A stretch of DNA of 64,000 nt, taken from the NCBI GenBank assembly GCA_027627705.1, contig CP091242.1, positions 110,075-174,074 of the forward strand, in the 5' to 3' direction. Positions 23,674-32,273 of the stretch are shown one piece after another. Position numbers and translations under genes: made by a program. The stretch comes from Hyphomonadaceae bacterium BL14 (GTDB lineage: Bacteria > Pseudomonadota > Alphaproteobacteria > Caulobacterales > Maricaulaceae). The first letter of the stretch is position 1. The number at the start of each line of letters is the position of its first letter. The notes under the pieces were generated by a model that searched no databases, was not told where the DNA came from, and saw only the letters and a program-made list of their open reading frames with translations.

Positions 23674-23761
23674 GGGGCGGACCCTATTCGGGCTCGCCCT
23701 GACGATGATCGCATTTGGGTCAGGTTTATCGGACTGAGGTGACTTAGGGCCTGTCTCTTCT

Positions 23762-23918
23762 CCCTCCCCCTTGGGGGAGGGTCGGGGTGGGGGGATGCAG
23801 TTTCAGCCACCTGTACGTCACCCGTCACCGCCTCACACCCCACCCCAACCCTCCCCTCAAGGGGAGGGAGTAAAAGTTCCAGCCTCAAACCCGATAGTCC
23901 TTCCCTCAAGGGGAGGGG
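23762..23918. repeat. Three copies of CCCTCCCC/GGGGAGGG palindromes
   Basis: The 253-base gap between convergent metH and the oxoprolinase gene holds CCCTCCCCC-TT-GGGGGAGGG (23762-23781), CCCTCCCCT-CA-AGGGGAGGG (23849-23868) and a partial third copy, TTCCCTCAAGGGGAGGG, at about 23901-23917. The first copy is followed by TCGGGGTGGGG and the second is preceded by CCCCACCCCAA, so the first two copies are in opposite orientation and could form one long hairpin. A related hairpin is found at 63865-63892. I see no gene here. Confidence 0.75.
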
Positions 23919-23926
23919 GTCAGTGC

Positions 23927-26900
23927 TCAATTCTCAAAGGCGATAGCTTTGGGCTCGCCCCAGCCGCCCCCGCCCGGGGTTTCGATCTCCAGAATATCGC
24001 CCGCTTCCACGTCCACCCGGAACAGGGCCGGCAGGGTCTCGACCGCTCCACTGGTGCGGATCAGGCGCTGGGCACCGGGCTTGCCCGCCTCCCCACCCTT
24101 GAGGCCTGGCGGGGCGACGCTGCGCCGTCCTGACAGGAGCGCCGCCTCCATGGGTTCGAGGAACTGGATGCGGCGCACTGTGCCGTCGCCGCCGCGCCAG
24201 CGTCCCGCGCCGCCCGATCCGGGGCGCAGGTGGTGGGCCAGGATGCGTACCGGATAGCGCAGTTCCAGCACCTCGGGATCCGTCATGCGCGAATTGGTCA
24301 TGTGGGTGTGGACGCCCGATGCACCGTCAAATCCTTTGCCGTCGGCGAACACGCCCGCCCCGGCACCGCCGCAGATCGTCTCGTAATACTGACGCCGGTC
24401 ATCGCCGAAGGTGAGGTTATTCATCGTGCCCTGGCTGGGCGCCAGGCGGCCCGTGGCGGCGAACAGGGCGTCCACGATGAGCTGGCTGGTCTCCACATTG
24501 CCCGCGACGACGGCGGCGGGCGGCTGCGGCGCGATCAGGCTGCCCTCGGGGATGATCAGGCGGATGGGTTTGAGACAGCCCTCATTGAGCGGGATCACGT
24601 CATTGACCAGGCAGCGCAGCACGTAGAGTACGGCGGCGCGGGCCACGGCGCTGGGGGCGTTGAAATTATCGCTCAGCTGGGCGCTGGTGCCGGCAAAATC
24701 GATCACCGCCTCGCGCGCTGCCCGGTCGACGCGGATGGCCACGCGGATGACGCCGCCGCCATCCATGTGCATCTCCGCCGCACCATCCTCCAGCGCGCCG
24801 ATCACCCGGCGCACGGCGCGTTCGGCATTGTCCTGCACATGGCCCATATAGGCGCGCACCTTGGCCAGACCCTCGCGTGTGACCATGTCCGTGAGCGCCC
24901 GTCCGCCGGCGGCACAGGCGGCGAGCTGGGCCTTGAGATCGGCGACATTCTGGTCGGGATTGCGGGCGGGATAGTGTCCGGTGCCAAGCGCTGCGCGCAC
25001 GCCGGTTGCATCAAACTTTCCGCCCTTCAGGATGCGCACCGCGTCCAGCACCACGCCCTCTTCCTCGATCGTGCGGGAGAAGGGCGGCATGGAGCCCGGT
25101 GCAATGCCGCCCACATCGGCGTGGTGGCCGCGCGCCGCCACGAAGAACAGGCGCGTCCCGTCCTGATCGCACACGGGCTGGATCACCGTGATGTCAGGCA
25201 GATGCGTGCCGCCATTCCAGGGCGCGTTGAGGGCGATGGCGTCCTGCGGTCCCAGATCGGGATGGGCGTCCAGCGCGGCGCGCACGCTGGCCGACATGGA
25301 GCCCAGATGCACCGGCATGTGGGGCGCGTTGGCGACTAGCCCGCCGTCTGCGTCGAATACCGCGCAGGAAAAATCCAGCCGCTCCTTGATATTGACCGAG
25401 TGGGCGGTGCGCTCGAGCACGGCACCCATCTGCTCGGCCACGGCCATGAAGCGCCGGTTGAAAAGCTCCAGCGTCACCGGATCGGCTTGCGTATTGTCAT
25501 CGCCGTGCCGGGCAACCGTGTCCGCGTCAGCCTGCCGGGTGAGGACCAGCATGCCGTCCGCGCTGCGCCGCGCACCCCAGCCGGGATCTACCACAACGGT
25601 CTGGTGATCATCCACGATCAGGGCCGGGCCGGTGATGGCGTGACCCGGTGCGATATCGCGTAAGGGATAGACCGGCGTGGCACTTGCGCGGCCTGCGAAG
25701 TGAGTTTCCACCTCGCCGGCCTGCACCAGCGGGCCATCGGCCTGCGCCAGCTCTGCCGCCGCCGCGCCTGCGCCTGGCGACGCGCCTTCTGCCGCTGCGG
25801 CTGCAGATTCCAGGATCAGGGTGGCACCGGCTTCGGGCGCGAAGCCGAACAGGCGCTCATGGGCCTCACCGAAGGCGGCACGGATATCATCCTGGTTACC
25901 TGCCGGAACCGGGATCGCGGTGTCAGATCCGGCCGCGCGCAGGCGCAATTCAGTTCGCATACGAATATTGTCGCCGCCCTGATCGGCGACGCTGGCGCGG
26001 GCCTGACCGGACAGCGCATCCAGCAGGTCTTGCGCGGCTTTCAGGCCCGCTGCGTCCAGCGCCCGCTCCAGACCCGCCTCGTGCAGCGCGCGGATGGGTG
26101 CCAGGCCGATGCCGTAGGCGGACAGCAACCCCGCTTGCGGGTGGATCAGTGCCGTGGTCATGCCCAGCGCATCGGCGACCAGACAGGCATGCTGCCCCCC
26201 TGCGCCGCCGAACGCGTTGAGGGCATAGCCACGCGGGTCCACGCCCTCGGCGGTGGTGATCTGGCGGATCGCGCCGGCCATGGCCTCCACAGCCACGGCG
26301 AGGAATCCCTCAGCAGCGGCTTGCGGGCTGGCAAGGCCCATGGCGTCAGCGAGTTTGCAGAGGGCGGTGCGGGATGCGCCTGCGTCCAGGCCCTGGTCCT
26401 GGTCAGGGCCGAACACGCGCGGGAACCAGTCAGGCTGGATGCGGCCCAGCACCAGATTGGCGTCGGTCACCGCCGCCGGCCCGCCGCGCCCATAGCAGGC
26501 CGGTCCCGGATCCGCCCCGGCACTGTGCGGTCCGACCCGCGCACGCTCGCCGTCAAAGCTCAGGATCGAGCCGCCTCCCGCCGCCACAGTGTGCACCGCC
26601 AGCATGGGCGCGCGCAGCACGCGGCCATCGAGGCGCGCAAGGTCGGTGCGGGCATAGTCCCCGCCATCATGCCGCGACACGTCGGTGGAGGTGCCGCCCA
26701 TGTCAAACCCGATGACCTTCCCGAACCCGGCGGCCTTCGCGGTGACCGCCATCCCCACCACGCCGCCCGCCGGGCCGGACAGGACAGCATTGCGGGCTGC
26801 AAACATATTCGCATCCGAAAGACCGCCGCCTGACTGCATGAAATAGAGCGGCGCACCGTCCAGCCCCCGGGCCACGCGCGCCACATAATCCTGCAAGACC

Positions 26901-27547
26901 GGCTGGAGATAGGCGTCGATCACGGCGGTGGAGGCGCGCGGGATCAGGCGGATCAGCGGGCTCGCGGCGCTGGACAGCGTGACATGGTCGAAACCGGCCT
27001 CGCGGGCGAGGCTGGCGAGGCGCTGCTCCTGCTTGTCATTCGCGTGCGAATTGATCAGCACGATGGCGACAGATTCGAACCCGTCAGCGCGCGCCGCGTC
27101 CAGCACGGCGCGGGCGTGCGCCTCGTCCAGCGCATCGGCGATCTGGCCGTCGGGCGTCATGCGGCCGGTCAGGCCGCACACACGCGCCGCCAGCGGCTCG
27201 GGGCGGTCAATGCGCAGGGCGAAAATGTCCGGCCGCGTCTGGTCGGCGATGGTCAGGGCGTCTTCAAAGCCCCCGGTCACCAGAAACAGCGTACGCGCGC
27301 CCTTGAGTTCCAGCAGGGCATTGGTGGCCACGGTGGTGCCCATCTTGACCGCCGACAGCGCGCCGGCCGGGATGGGCGCATTGGGGGCAAGACCGAGCGC
27401 CCGGCGCACGCCGGCGCTGGCCGCGTCGTCATAGGCGGGCGACTGGGACAGGAGCTTGAAGGCGTCCAGGCGGCCATCGCCGTGGCGCGCCAGAATGTCG
27501 GTAAACGTGCCGCCCCGGTCGATCCAGATCTCCAGAGCCTTGGTCAC
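23927..27547 (-). CDS. Fused hydantoinase/5-oxoprolinase (HyuA-HyuB)
   Basis: A 1206-residue protein with the hydantoinase A part first (WIDRGGTFTDILARH, KMGTTVATNALLELKGART, GFDMGGTSTDVSRHDGG, NAFGGAGGQHACLVADALGM) and the hydantoinase B part after about residue 680 (RLDFSCAVFDADGGLVANAP, AARGHHADVGGIAPGSMPP, TPGGGGWGEPKA at the C-terminus). This fusion is the architecture of ATP-dependent 5-oxoprolinase, which opens 5-oxoproline to glutamate in glutathione salvage; related fusions act on hydantoins. On the minus strand AGGAG abuts ATG at 27553 and is six bases before an in-frame GTG at 27547, so the GTG is the better start. The gene is convergent with metH. Confidence 0.9.
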   Translation of the reverse strand: MTKALEIWIDRGGTFTDILARHGDGRLDAFKLLSQSPAYDDAASAGVRRALGLAPNAPIPAGALSAVKMGTTVATNALLELKGARTLFLVTGGFEDALTIADQTRPDIFALRIDRPEPLAARVCGLTGRMTPDGQIADALDEAHARAVLDAARADGFESVAIVLINSHANDKQEQRLASLAREAGFDHVTLSSAASPLIRLIPRASTAVIDAYLQPVLQDYVARVARGLDGAPLYFMQSGGGLSDANMFAARNAVLSGPAGGVVGMAVTAKAAGFGKVIGFDMGGTSTDVSRHDGGDYARTDLARLDGRVLRAPMLAVHTVAAGGGSILSFDGERARVGPHSAGADPGPACYGRGGPAAVTDANLVLGRIQPDWFPRVFGPDQDQGLDAGASRTALCKLADAMGLASPQAAAEGFLAVAVEAMAGAIRQITTAEGVDPRGYALNAFGGAGGQHACLVADALGMTTALIHPQAGLLSAYGIGLAPIRALHEAGLERALDAAGLKAAQDLLDALSGQARASVADQGGDNIRMRTELRLRAAGSDTAIPVPAGNQDDIRAAFGEAHERLFGFAPEAGATLILESAAAAAEGASPGAGAAAAELAQADGPLVQAGEVETHFAGRASATPVYPLRDIAPGHAITGPALIVDDHQTVVVDPGWGARRSADGMLVLTRQADADTVARHGDDNTQADPVTLELFNRRFMAVAEQMGAVLERTAHSVNIKERLDFSCAVFDADGGLVANAPHMPVHLGSMSASVRAALDAHPDLGPQDAIALNAPWNGGTHLPDITVIQPVCDQDGTRLFFVAARGHHADVGGIAPGSMPPFSRTIEEEGVVLDAVRILKGGKFDATGVRAALGTGHYPARNPDQNVADLKAQLAACAAGGRALTDMVTREGLAKVRAYMGHVQDNAERAVRRVIGALEDGAAEMHMDGGGVIRVAIRVDRAAREAVIDFAGTSAQLSDNFNAPSAVARAAVLYVLRCLVNDVIPLNEGCLKPIRLIIPEGSLIAPQPPAAVVAGNVETSQLIVDALFAATGRLAPSQGTMNNLTFGDDRRQYYETICGGAGAGVFADGKGFDGASGVHTHMTNSRMTDPEVLELRYPVRILAHHLRPGSGGAGRWRGGDGTVRRIQFLEPMEAALLSGRRSVAPPGLKGGEAGKPGAQRLIRTSGAVETLPALFRVDVEAGDILEIETPGGGGWGEPKAIAFEN

Positions 27548-27721
27548 GCGCATCTCCTGCAGCCGCTGAGGGGACGGGTTATGCAGCACAGCGCGGCCAC
27601 CCCTGCAAGGGTGCGAGGGACCGGACCGGCTTGACGCGCCCGCCCCCGGGCGTCAATCAGGATGGCCGCGCACGCTGGCAGCCCTGCGGCGGCGCCCCCT
27701 TTGAGACCCCACGGACCCGCC

Positions 27722-28432
27722 ATGGACTTCTGGCGCAAGCTCGCCGCCCTTCTGACCGGATCGCAAGACCCGTTCGACTGCGCGGAGGAGGACTGCCCGC
27801 CGGGCCGGCGCGTGGATGATGCCGAGTTTGCCATGGCGCTGATCGGGCTGGGCGCCAAGATGGCCAAGGCCGATGGCGAGGTCAGCCGCGAGGAAGTTGC
27901 CGCCTTCGCCCAGGTGTTCCGCGCCCCGGCAGGCTTCGAGGCACCGCTGGCGCGGGCGTTCGATCTGGCCAAGCAGACCACGCTGGGCTTTGACGGCTAT
28001 GCACGGCGTCTGGCGCGCCGCTTCCAGCATCATCCGGCGGTGCTGGAGGATGTGCTGGACGGTCTGTTCCATATCGCCAAGGCCGACGGGCGTGTGACCG
28101 CGCAGGAGGAAGCCTATCTGGAAGCGGTGGCGGAGATTTTCGGCTTCGACGCGCAGGGCTTCGAGCGGATCAAGTACACCCATATCGCCGCGCCTCATGA
28201 TGATCCGTACGTGATCCTGGGCGTCAGCCGCGCCGCCAGCGACGCAGAGGTCAAGAGCGCCTATCGCGCCATCGCCTCGCAGAACCATCCCGACAGGCTG
28301 ATCGCGCGGGGTGCCCCGGCGGAGTTGCAGCGCATCGCGGTGGAGAAGATGGCGGTGATCAATGCGGCCTATGACGCTGTGATGCAGGCGCGCGGCGTGC
28401 GCCCGCGCCGCCTCGAAGCCCGGACGGTGTGA
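27722..28432 (+). CDS. TerB-DnaJ domain protein (DjlA-like, no membrane anchor)
   Basis: A 236-residue protein. Residues about 40-150 form a TerB-like helical domain with two related segments, ALIGLGAKMAKADGEVSREE and LFHIAKADGRVTAQEEAYLE. A C-terminal J domain starts YVILGVSRAASDAEVKSAYR and includes the HPD tripeptide in NHPDRL, so it should stimulate a DnaK-type chaperone. Classical DjlA has an N-terminal membrane helix; here only LAALLTG near residue 8 is mildly hydrophobic, so the protein is probably soluble. The ATG at 27722 starts MDFWRKLAALL as in relatives. No operon partner is evident. Confidence 0.88.
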   Translation: MDFWRKLAALLTGSQDPFDCAEEDCPPGRRVDDAEFAMALIGLGAKMAKADGEVSREEVAAFAQVFRAPAGFEAPLARAFDLAKQTTLGFDGYARRLARRFQHHPAVLEDVLDGLFHIAKADGRVTAQEEAYLEAVAEIFGFDAQGFERIKYTHIAAPHDDPYVILGVSRAASDAEVKSAYRAIASQNHPDRLIARGAPAELQRIAVEKMAVINAAYDAVMQARGVRPRRLEARTV

Positions 28433-28558
28433 GGCAGTCCGCCAAATCGTCCCTGCCCCGAACAGGGGATATGCCGCTCTGGGCCGCGCCCTCAATACTG
28501 CGCGCAGACCGGGACGGCGCTCTGCCGGCCCGGCTTGTGGGCAAAAGGGGACAGAACC

Positions 28559-28945
28559 ATGGTGCCGACGCTGACCAAGACCGTGAAGATGATGCTGATC
28601 GCTGCGGCCGTCACGCTGGTGGCGGGCTGCGAGAGCATGATCACCGGAGGGCCGCTGATCCGTCCGGGCGAACCGACCGGCGTGATCGAAGTGGTGAACA
28701 ATTCCGGGCGCACCCTGAACGCCGTGCTGATTTCCACCTGCTCGGCCAGCACATATGGGCTCAATCGCCTGCCCAGCGGCCTGGTGATCCCCCACGGGCG
28801 CAGCTTCGCCTTCCCCGTGTCGGCGGGCTGCTGGGACATCAATGCGGGCCATTCCACGTCTGATTTTGCGTATGCAGATGTGCGCCGCCGGGTCAATGTC
28901 GCGCCGAACCAGCGTTTGCGCTTCCATGTGAATGACGGGCGCTAG
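28559..28945 (+). CDS. Small lipoprotein of unknown function
   Basis: A 128-residue protein. The signal peptide ends in the lipobox TLVAGCES (Cys about 23). The mature part is a compact beta-type domain with two cysteines, STCSAST and SAGCWDINAG, that could form a disulfide, and the segment VIEVVNNSGRTLNAVLIS. I do not recognise a named family. AAAGGGGACAG provides a good ribosome binding site before the ATG at 28559. A hairpin with a short T run follows 17 bases after the stop, so it is probably a single-gene transcript. Confidence 0.7.
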   Translation: MVPTLTKTVKMMLIAAAVTLVAGCESMITGGPLIRPGEPTGVIEVVNNSGRTLNAVLISTCSASTYGLNRLPSGLVIPHGRSFAFPVSAGCWDINAGHSTSDFAYADVRRRVNVAPNQRLRFHVNDGR

Positions 28946-28961
28946 CGCGCTTCAAGGCTCG

Positions 28962-28995
28962 AAAGCCCTGCTGCGCAGCCCGCGCGGCGGGGTTT
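28962..28995 (+). terminator. Intrinsic-terminator-like hairpin after the lipoprotein gene
   Basis: AAAGCCCTGCTGCGC (28962-28976) pairs with GCGCGGCGGGGTTT (28982-28995) with two G-U pairs and one bulge around a five-base loop. The helix ends in A-T pairs that leave TTT at the 3' side. Confidence 0.55.
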
Positions 28996-29119
28996 CTGCC
29001 TTTCATGGCGTTTTTGTAAGGCGCCAGGCATTGACGGGGGGCATGGAAACCCCAACCTTGTGTGGGTCGCGTGTTCGCGCGCGCAGCATGCGTTCCGTTT
29101 CCGGCGCAGGAGCCCGCCC

Positions 29120-29410
29120 ATGACCCAGACCCAGGCGTTTCCGTCCCATGGCCTCTTGGCCGCGATGAGAGCCATCCTTGCGGCGATGATCGCGGGCGCG
29201 GTGATTGCCATGGGCGTCATCCTGGCAGCCTTCCTGACCATGGCCGCCCTGGCCGTCGCGGCGGTGTCGATCGCTGGCGCAGGCGCCTGGTGGCTTTACG
29301 CCAAGGTGCGCGGACGCCGTCCGGCCCGGCGCGATCCCAATGTGCTGGAGGCCCATCGCGGGCCCCATGGCTGGACCGTCGACGGCGACCAGCCGGAAGA
29401 ACGCGCCTGA
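29120..29410 (+). CDS. Small membrane protein with a hydrophobic N-terminal half
   Basis: A 96-residue protein. Residues about 14-60 are one long hydrophobic stretch, long enough for two helices with AFLTMAALAVAAVSIAGAGA in the second part. A basic and acidic soluble tail contains YAKVRGRRPARRDPNVLEAH. The tail is the only distinctive region and I do not recognise the family. GCAGGAGCC upstream of the ATG at 29120 is a plausible ribosome binding site. It has no adjacent gene in an operon arrangement. Confidence 0.6.
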   Translation: MTQTQAFPSHGLLAAMRAILAAMIAGAVIAMGVILAAFLTMAALAVAAVSIAGAGAWWLYAKVRGRRPARRDPNVLEAHRGPHGWTVDGDQPEERA

Positions 29411-29542
29411 GCGGTTCAGTCTTCACTGCGCAATTTCAGGGACGTGCGCCGCATAGCCGGTGAGGCGTTCCTTTTCACAATCGCGTGACGGTGCCGCGTG
29501 CGCGGCCTTGAAGCCGGGCGTGCGCTTCGATAGAGCCACGCC

Positions 29543-30454
29543 ATGAGCTTGCGCCATTTCGCCCTTCTGTTCGTCATCTGCCTGATCTGGGGCGTCAATT
29601 TCGTGGTTGCGAAATGGTCGCTGTCCGGCACGCCGGTGATTGTGGAAGGGTTTGAGGGCGCGCCGCCGCTCTTCTTTGCCTTCCTGAGATTCGCCCTGCT
29701 GTATGCGATGCTGGCACCCTGGTTGCTGCCCGTACCGCGGCCCTTCGGGCCGGTGATCGGCGCGGCGCTGACCATGGGCGCCGTGCAATTTGCGCTGCTG
29801 TTCATCGGCCTGCGCTACGCCACCCCGTCAGCCATCGCCATCGTGGTGCAGCTGTCCGTGCCGTTCACCACATTCCTGTCGGTATTGTTCCTGTCCGAAC
29901 GCGTAGGCTGGATCCGGGCGTCGGGCATGGCCATTGCGTTCGCCGGCGCGGCGCTGGTGGTGTTCAAGCCGGCCGAGTTCTCCTTCACCATCGGTTTGTG
30001 GGCCGGTGTGGGCGCGGCCATGGCCGCTGCCGCCGGTGCCATTTTCATCAAGCGCACGCCCGCGCCGGCGCTCAAGCTCCAGGCCTGGATCGGACTGATT
30101 TCGTTTCCGCCGCTGGCGCTGTTGTCACTGCTCACAGAGCGCGACCAGATCAGCGCCTCGCTGGCGGGCGGCTGGCCGTTCGTCGCCACGCTGGTGTTCA
30201 CCGTGGTGCTGGTCAATGTGTTCGGCCATGGCGCGTTCTACTGGCTGCTGCGCCGCTATGACGCTTCGCTGATCGCGCCGCTGACCCTGATGGCTCCCCT
30301 GGTCGGGGTGATCAGCGGGGTGGCGCTGCTGGGCGATGAAATCACCTGGCAACTGGTCACCGGCGGCTTGATGGCGCTGGCCGGTGTTGGCATTGTCGCA
30401 GCGCGCCGCTCGCGCACGGCGCCGGTGGAGACGGTGCTCAGGAAGCCGCGATGA
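29543..30454 (+). CDS. EamA/DMT family transporter
   Basis: A 303-residue protein with about ten hydrophobic segments in two EamA repeats. Features include LLFVICLIWGVNFVVAKWSL at the start, FLRFALLYAMLAPWLLPV, and the second-repeat start YWLLRRYDASLIAPLTLMAP with LLGDEITWQLVTGG. This pattern is that of drug/metabolite transporters that export amino acids or other small metabolites across the inner membrane; the substrate cannot be predicted. The stop overlaps the start of the amidase gene by four bases (ATGA). Confidence 0.92.
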   Translation: MSLRHFALLFVICLIWGVNFVVAKWSLSGTPVIVEGFEGAPPLFFAFLRFALLYAMLAPWLLPVPRPFGPVIGAALTMGAVQFALLFIGLRYATPSAIAIVVQLSVPFTTFLSVLFLSERVGWIRASGMAIAFAGAALVVFKPAEFSFTIGLWAGVGAAMAAAAGAIFIKRTPAPALKLQAWIGLISFPPLALLSLLTERDQISASLAGGWPFVATLVFTVVLVNVFGHGAFYWLLRRYDASLIAPLTLMAPLVGVISGVALLGDEITWQLVTGGLMALAGVGIVAARRSRTAPVETVLRKPR

Positions 30455-31131
30455 CCCTCACGCTGATCGACGCGCCCTCGCCGAACTTCAATGCGCGCAC
30501 TCAGCCGGTCTCCATTCTGGTGCTGCACTATACCGGGATGGAGAGCGGGCCGGCCGCGCTTGACCGTCTGCGCGATCCCGGGGCCCAGGTCAGCGCGCAT
30601 TATCTGGTCGAAGAGGACGGGCGCGTCTTTGCCCTGGTGCCCGAAGACCAGCGCGCCTGGCATGCGGGCCGGGGGTCGTGGCGCGGCCGGGCCGATGTCA
30701 ATTCGGCCTCCATCGGGATCGAGATCGTCAATGGCGGCCATGATTTCGGCTTGCCCGAGTTTCCCGACGCCCAGATCGAGGCGGTGATCGCGCTCTCGCG
30801 CGCCATCCTCTCGCGCCACGCCATTGCGCCGGGCAATGTCATCGGCCACAGCGACATGGCCCCGTCACGCAAAAGCGATCCGGGCGAGAAATTTCCCTGG
30901 CGCCGCCTGGCCCGGGCCGGGGTGGGCCTGTGGCCGGAAGACCCCGTCCCGTCAATCGCCGCTGCGGATGCGCTCTGGGGCTTGGCCACCATCGGCTATC
31001 CGGTGCAGGACGATGCGCTGGATCATGTGGTGCGCGCCTTCCAGCGCCGCTACCGGCCGGCACGGGTCGACGGGCATCTGGACGCCGAGACGCTGGGCCT
31101 GATCGGCGCAGTCAAGGCGCTGTGCGCTTGA
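30451..31131 (+). CDS. N-acetylmuramoyl-L-alanine amidase, AmpD type with C-terminal peptidoglycan-binding domain
   Basis: A 226-residue protein. The Amidase_2 domain shows the zinc ligands in LVLHYTGMES (His), VIGHSDMAPSRKSDPGE (His and Asp) and the substrate region AHYLVEEDGRVFALVPED. Residues about 165-225 form a peptidoglycan-binding-1-like helical domain (LWGLATIGYPVQDDALDHVV). There is no signal peptide, as in cytoplasmic AmpD-type enzymes that cleave anhydro-muropeptides during wall recycling. The exact start ATG overlaps the EamA gene. Its TGA stop is inside the -35 box of the RNase P RNA promoter. Confidence 0.9.
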   Translation: MTLTLIDAPSPNFNARTQPVSILVLHYTGMESGPAALDRLRDPGAQVSAHYLVEEDGRVFALVPEDQRAWHAGRGSWRGRADVNSASIGIEIVNGGHDFGLPEFPDAQIEAVIALSRAILSRHAIAPGNVIGHSDMAPSRKSDPGEKFPWRRLARAGVGLWPEDPVPSIAAADALWGLATIGYPVQDDALDHVVRAFQRRYRPARVDGHLDAETLGLIGAVKALCA

Positions 31132-31157
31132 CGCGAAGGGTGCAAACCCCGACTTAA
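31128..31157 (+). promoter_or_regulatory. Probable rnpB promoter overlapping the amidase stop codon
   Basis: TTGACG (31128-31133), 18 bases, then ACTTAA (31152-31157), six bases before the mapped 5' end of the RNase P RNA at 31164. The amidase stop TGA lies at 31129-31131, inside the -35 box. Confidence 0.5.
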
Positions 31158-31163
31158 GGGCGG

Positions 31164-31580
31164 TGTCAGGCGGCCGGGCGGTCGCTTCCGTCCAATGGCG
31201 AAAGCCGGGCGGGAGAGGAAAGTCCGGGCTCCATGGAGGCAAGGCGCCGGGGAAAGCCCGGCGGGCCGGGCAACCGGTTCAGGGACAGCGCCGCAGAAAT
31301 CAGACCGCCAGACCCGGCTTCGGCCCCGTCTGGCAAGGGTGAAACGGTGGGGTAAGAGCCCACCGCCCCGACCGCAAGGAAGGGGGCACGGCAAGCCCCG
31401 CCTGGAGCAAGACCGAATAGGGACGGGCGTTCCGGTTCTGCCGGAACAGGCGCGCCTCCGCGCTGCCGTCCGGGTAGGTCGCTTGAGGCGGCGCGCAAGC
31501 GCCGTCCCAGAGGAATGGCCGCCGCGTTCTTTCCGTTCCGGAAAGAGCGGCACAGAACCCGGCTTACAGGCCGCCTGACA
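31164..31580 (+). ncRNA. rnpB: RNase P RNA, bacterial type A
   Basis: The RNA component of RNase P, which removes 5' leaders of tRNA precursors. The ends are set by a perfect 10-bp P1 helix, TGTCAGGCGG (31164-31173) with CCGCCTGACA (31571-31580). Conserved core segments are GAGAGGAAAGTCCGGGCTCC (P2/P4 region and J3/4), CAGGGACAGCGCC, GTAAGAGCCCACCGC, GAATGGCCGCC and CAGAACCCGGCTTACAGG near the 3' end. About 417 nt is a normal alphaproteobacterial size. Confidence 0.97.
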
Positions 31581-31737
31581 CGCTTCATCCAGCTCCGGCG
31601 ATCACCCTCCCGCGCACCCGCGCGCCGAGGCGCGTTAACCTGTTCTTTCTCTGTTCTTGGAATGAGCGTCTTCGCCTGTGCTGCTTGACTGTTGTGCACA
31701 AGCAAAACCCGCCTCCCGGAGAGGTTTACGCATTGTG

Positions 31738-31762
31738 TCCCATGGCATCCCATGTTATCCCA
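31738..31762. promoter_or_regulatory. Three MraZ boxes upstream of mraZ
   Basis: TCCCA is repeated exactly three times (31738-31742, 31748-31752, 31758-31762) with 5-base spacers, that is TGGGA boxes on the minus strand with a 10-bp period. This is the arrangement bound by MraZ in other bacteria, where it represses its own dcw operon. The boxes lie 53-77 bases before the mraZ start. I could not assign a convincing -35/-10 promoter. Confidence 0.85.
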
Positions 31763-31814
31763 TAGTTAACCACGCAAATTGGGGGCGTGGGCGAGCGGGG
31801 ACTCCAGAACGGCC

Positions 31815-32273
31815 ATGTTCGTCTCGACGACCACGAACGCGATTGACGCGAAGGGACGGGTTTCCGTCCCCGCCGATTTCCGCGCGAGTGTGGCCGCCCA
31901 GGGTTTCAATGGTGTTTATGTCTGGCGCTCGTTCAACGGCCCCTTCCTGGAAGGTGGCGGCCAGCGCCTGCTGGAAGACTATGCCGAGGCCATCGAGGAG
32001 ATGGACCCCTATGACGATGCGCGCACCGCGTTCGAGCGGGTGATTTTCGGCGGCGCGCGGGCGCTGGCGTTTGAATCCACCGGCCGGGTGTCGCTGCCGC
32101 GTGATCTGATCGAGCATGCGGGGCTCAGCTCCAGCGCCGTGTTCGTGGGCATGGGCCGCCGCTTTGAGATCTGGGACGCCAAGGCCCATGGCGAGCAGGC
32201 GGGCAAAGACCTCAGCTATGCGCGCGAGCACAAGGCCGCGCTGCGCCGTCCGCGCCGGCGCGAGGGGGCGTGA
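31815..32273 (+). CDS. mraZ: MraZ transcriptional regulator of the dcw cluster
   Basis: A 152-residue protein with two SpoVT/AbrB-like MraZ repeats. The first reads [19 protein letters not shown]. The second contains [20 protein letters not shown]. Both carry the DxKGR/GR-S-P pattern of the family. It binds TGGGA-type boxes upstream of itself, which are present here. The ATG at 31815 was chosen because the conserved domain starts at [14 protein letters not shown]. The stop overlaps rsmH (TGATG). Confidence 0.95.
   Translation: MFVSTTTNAIDAKGRVSVPADFRASVAAQGFNGVYVWRSFNGPFLEGGGQRLLEDYAEAIEEMDPYDDARTAFERVIFGGARALAFESTGRVSLPRDLIEHAGLSSSAVFVGMGRRFEIWDAKAHGEQAGKDLSYAREHKAALRRPRRREGA

Noticed and set aside
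31195..31578. Open frames on both strands inside 31195-31578
   Set aside because: The interval is the RNase P RNA, shown by the conserved core and P1 pairing; coding potential is incidental.
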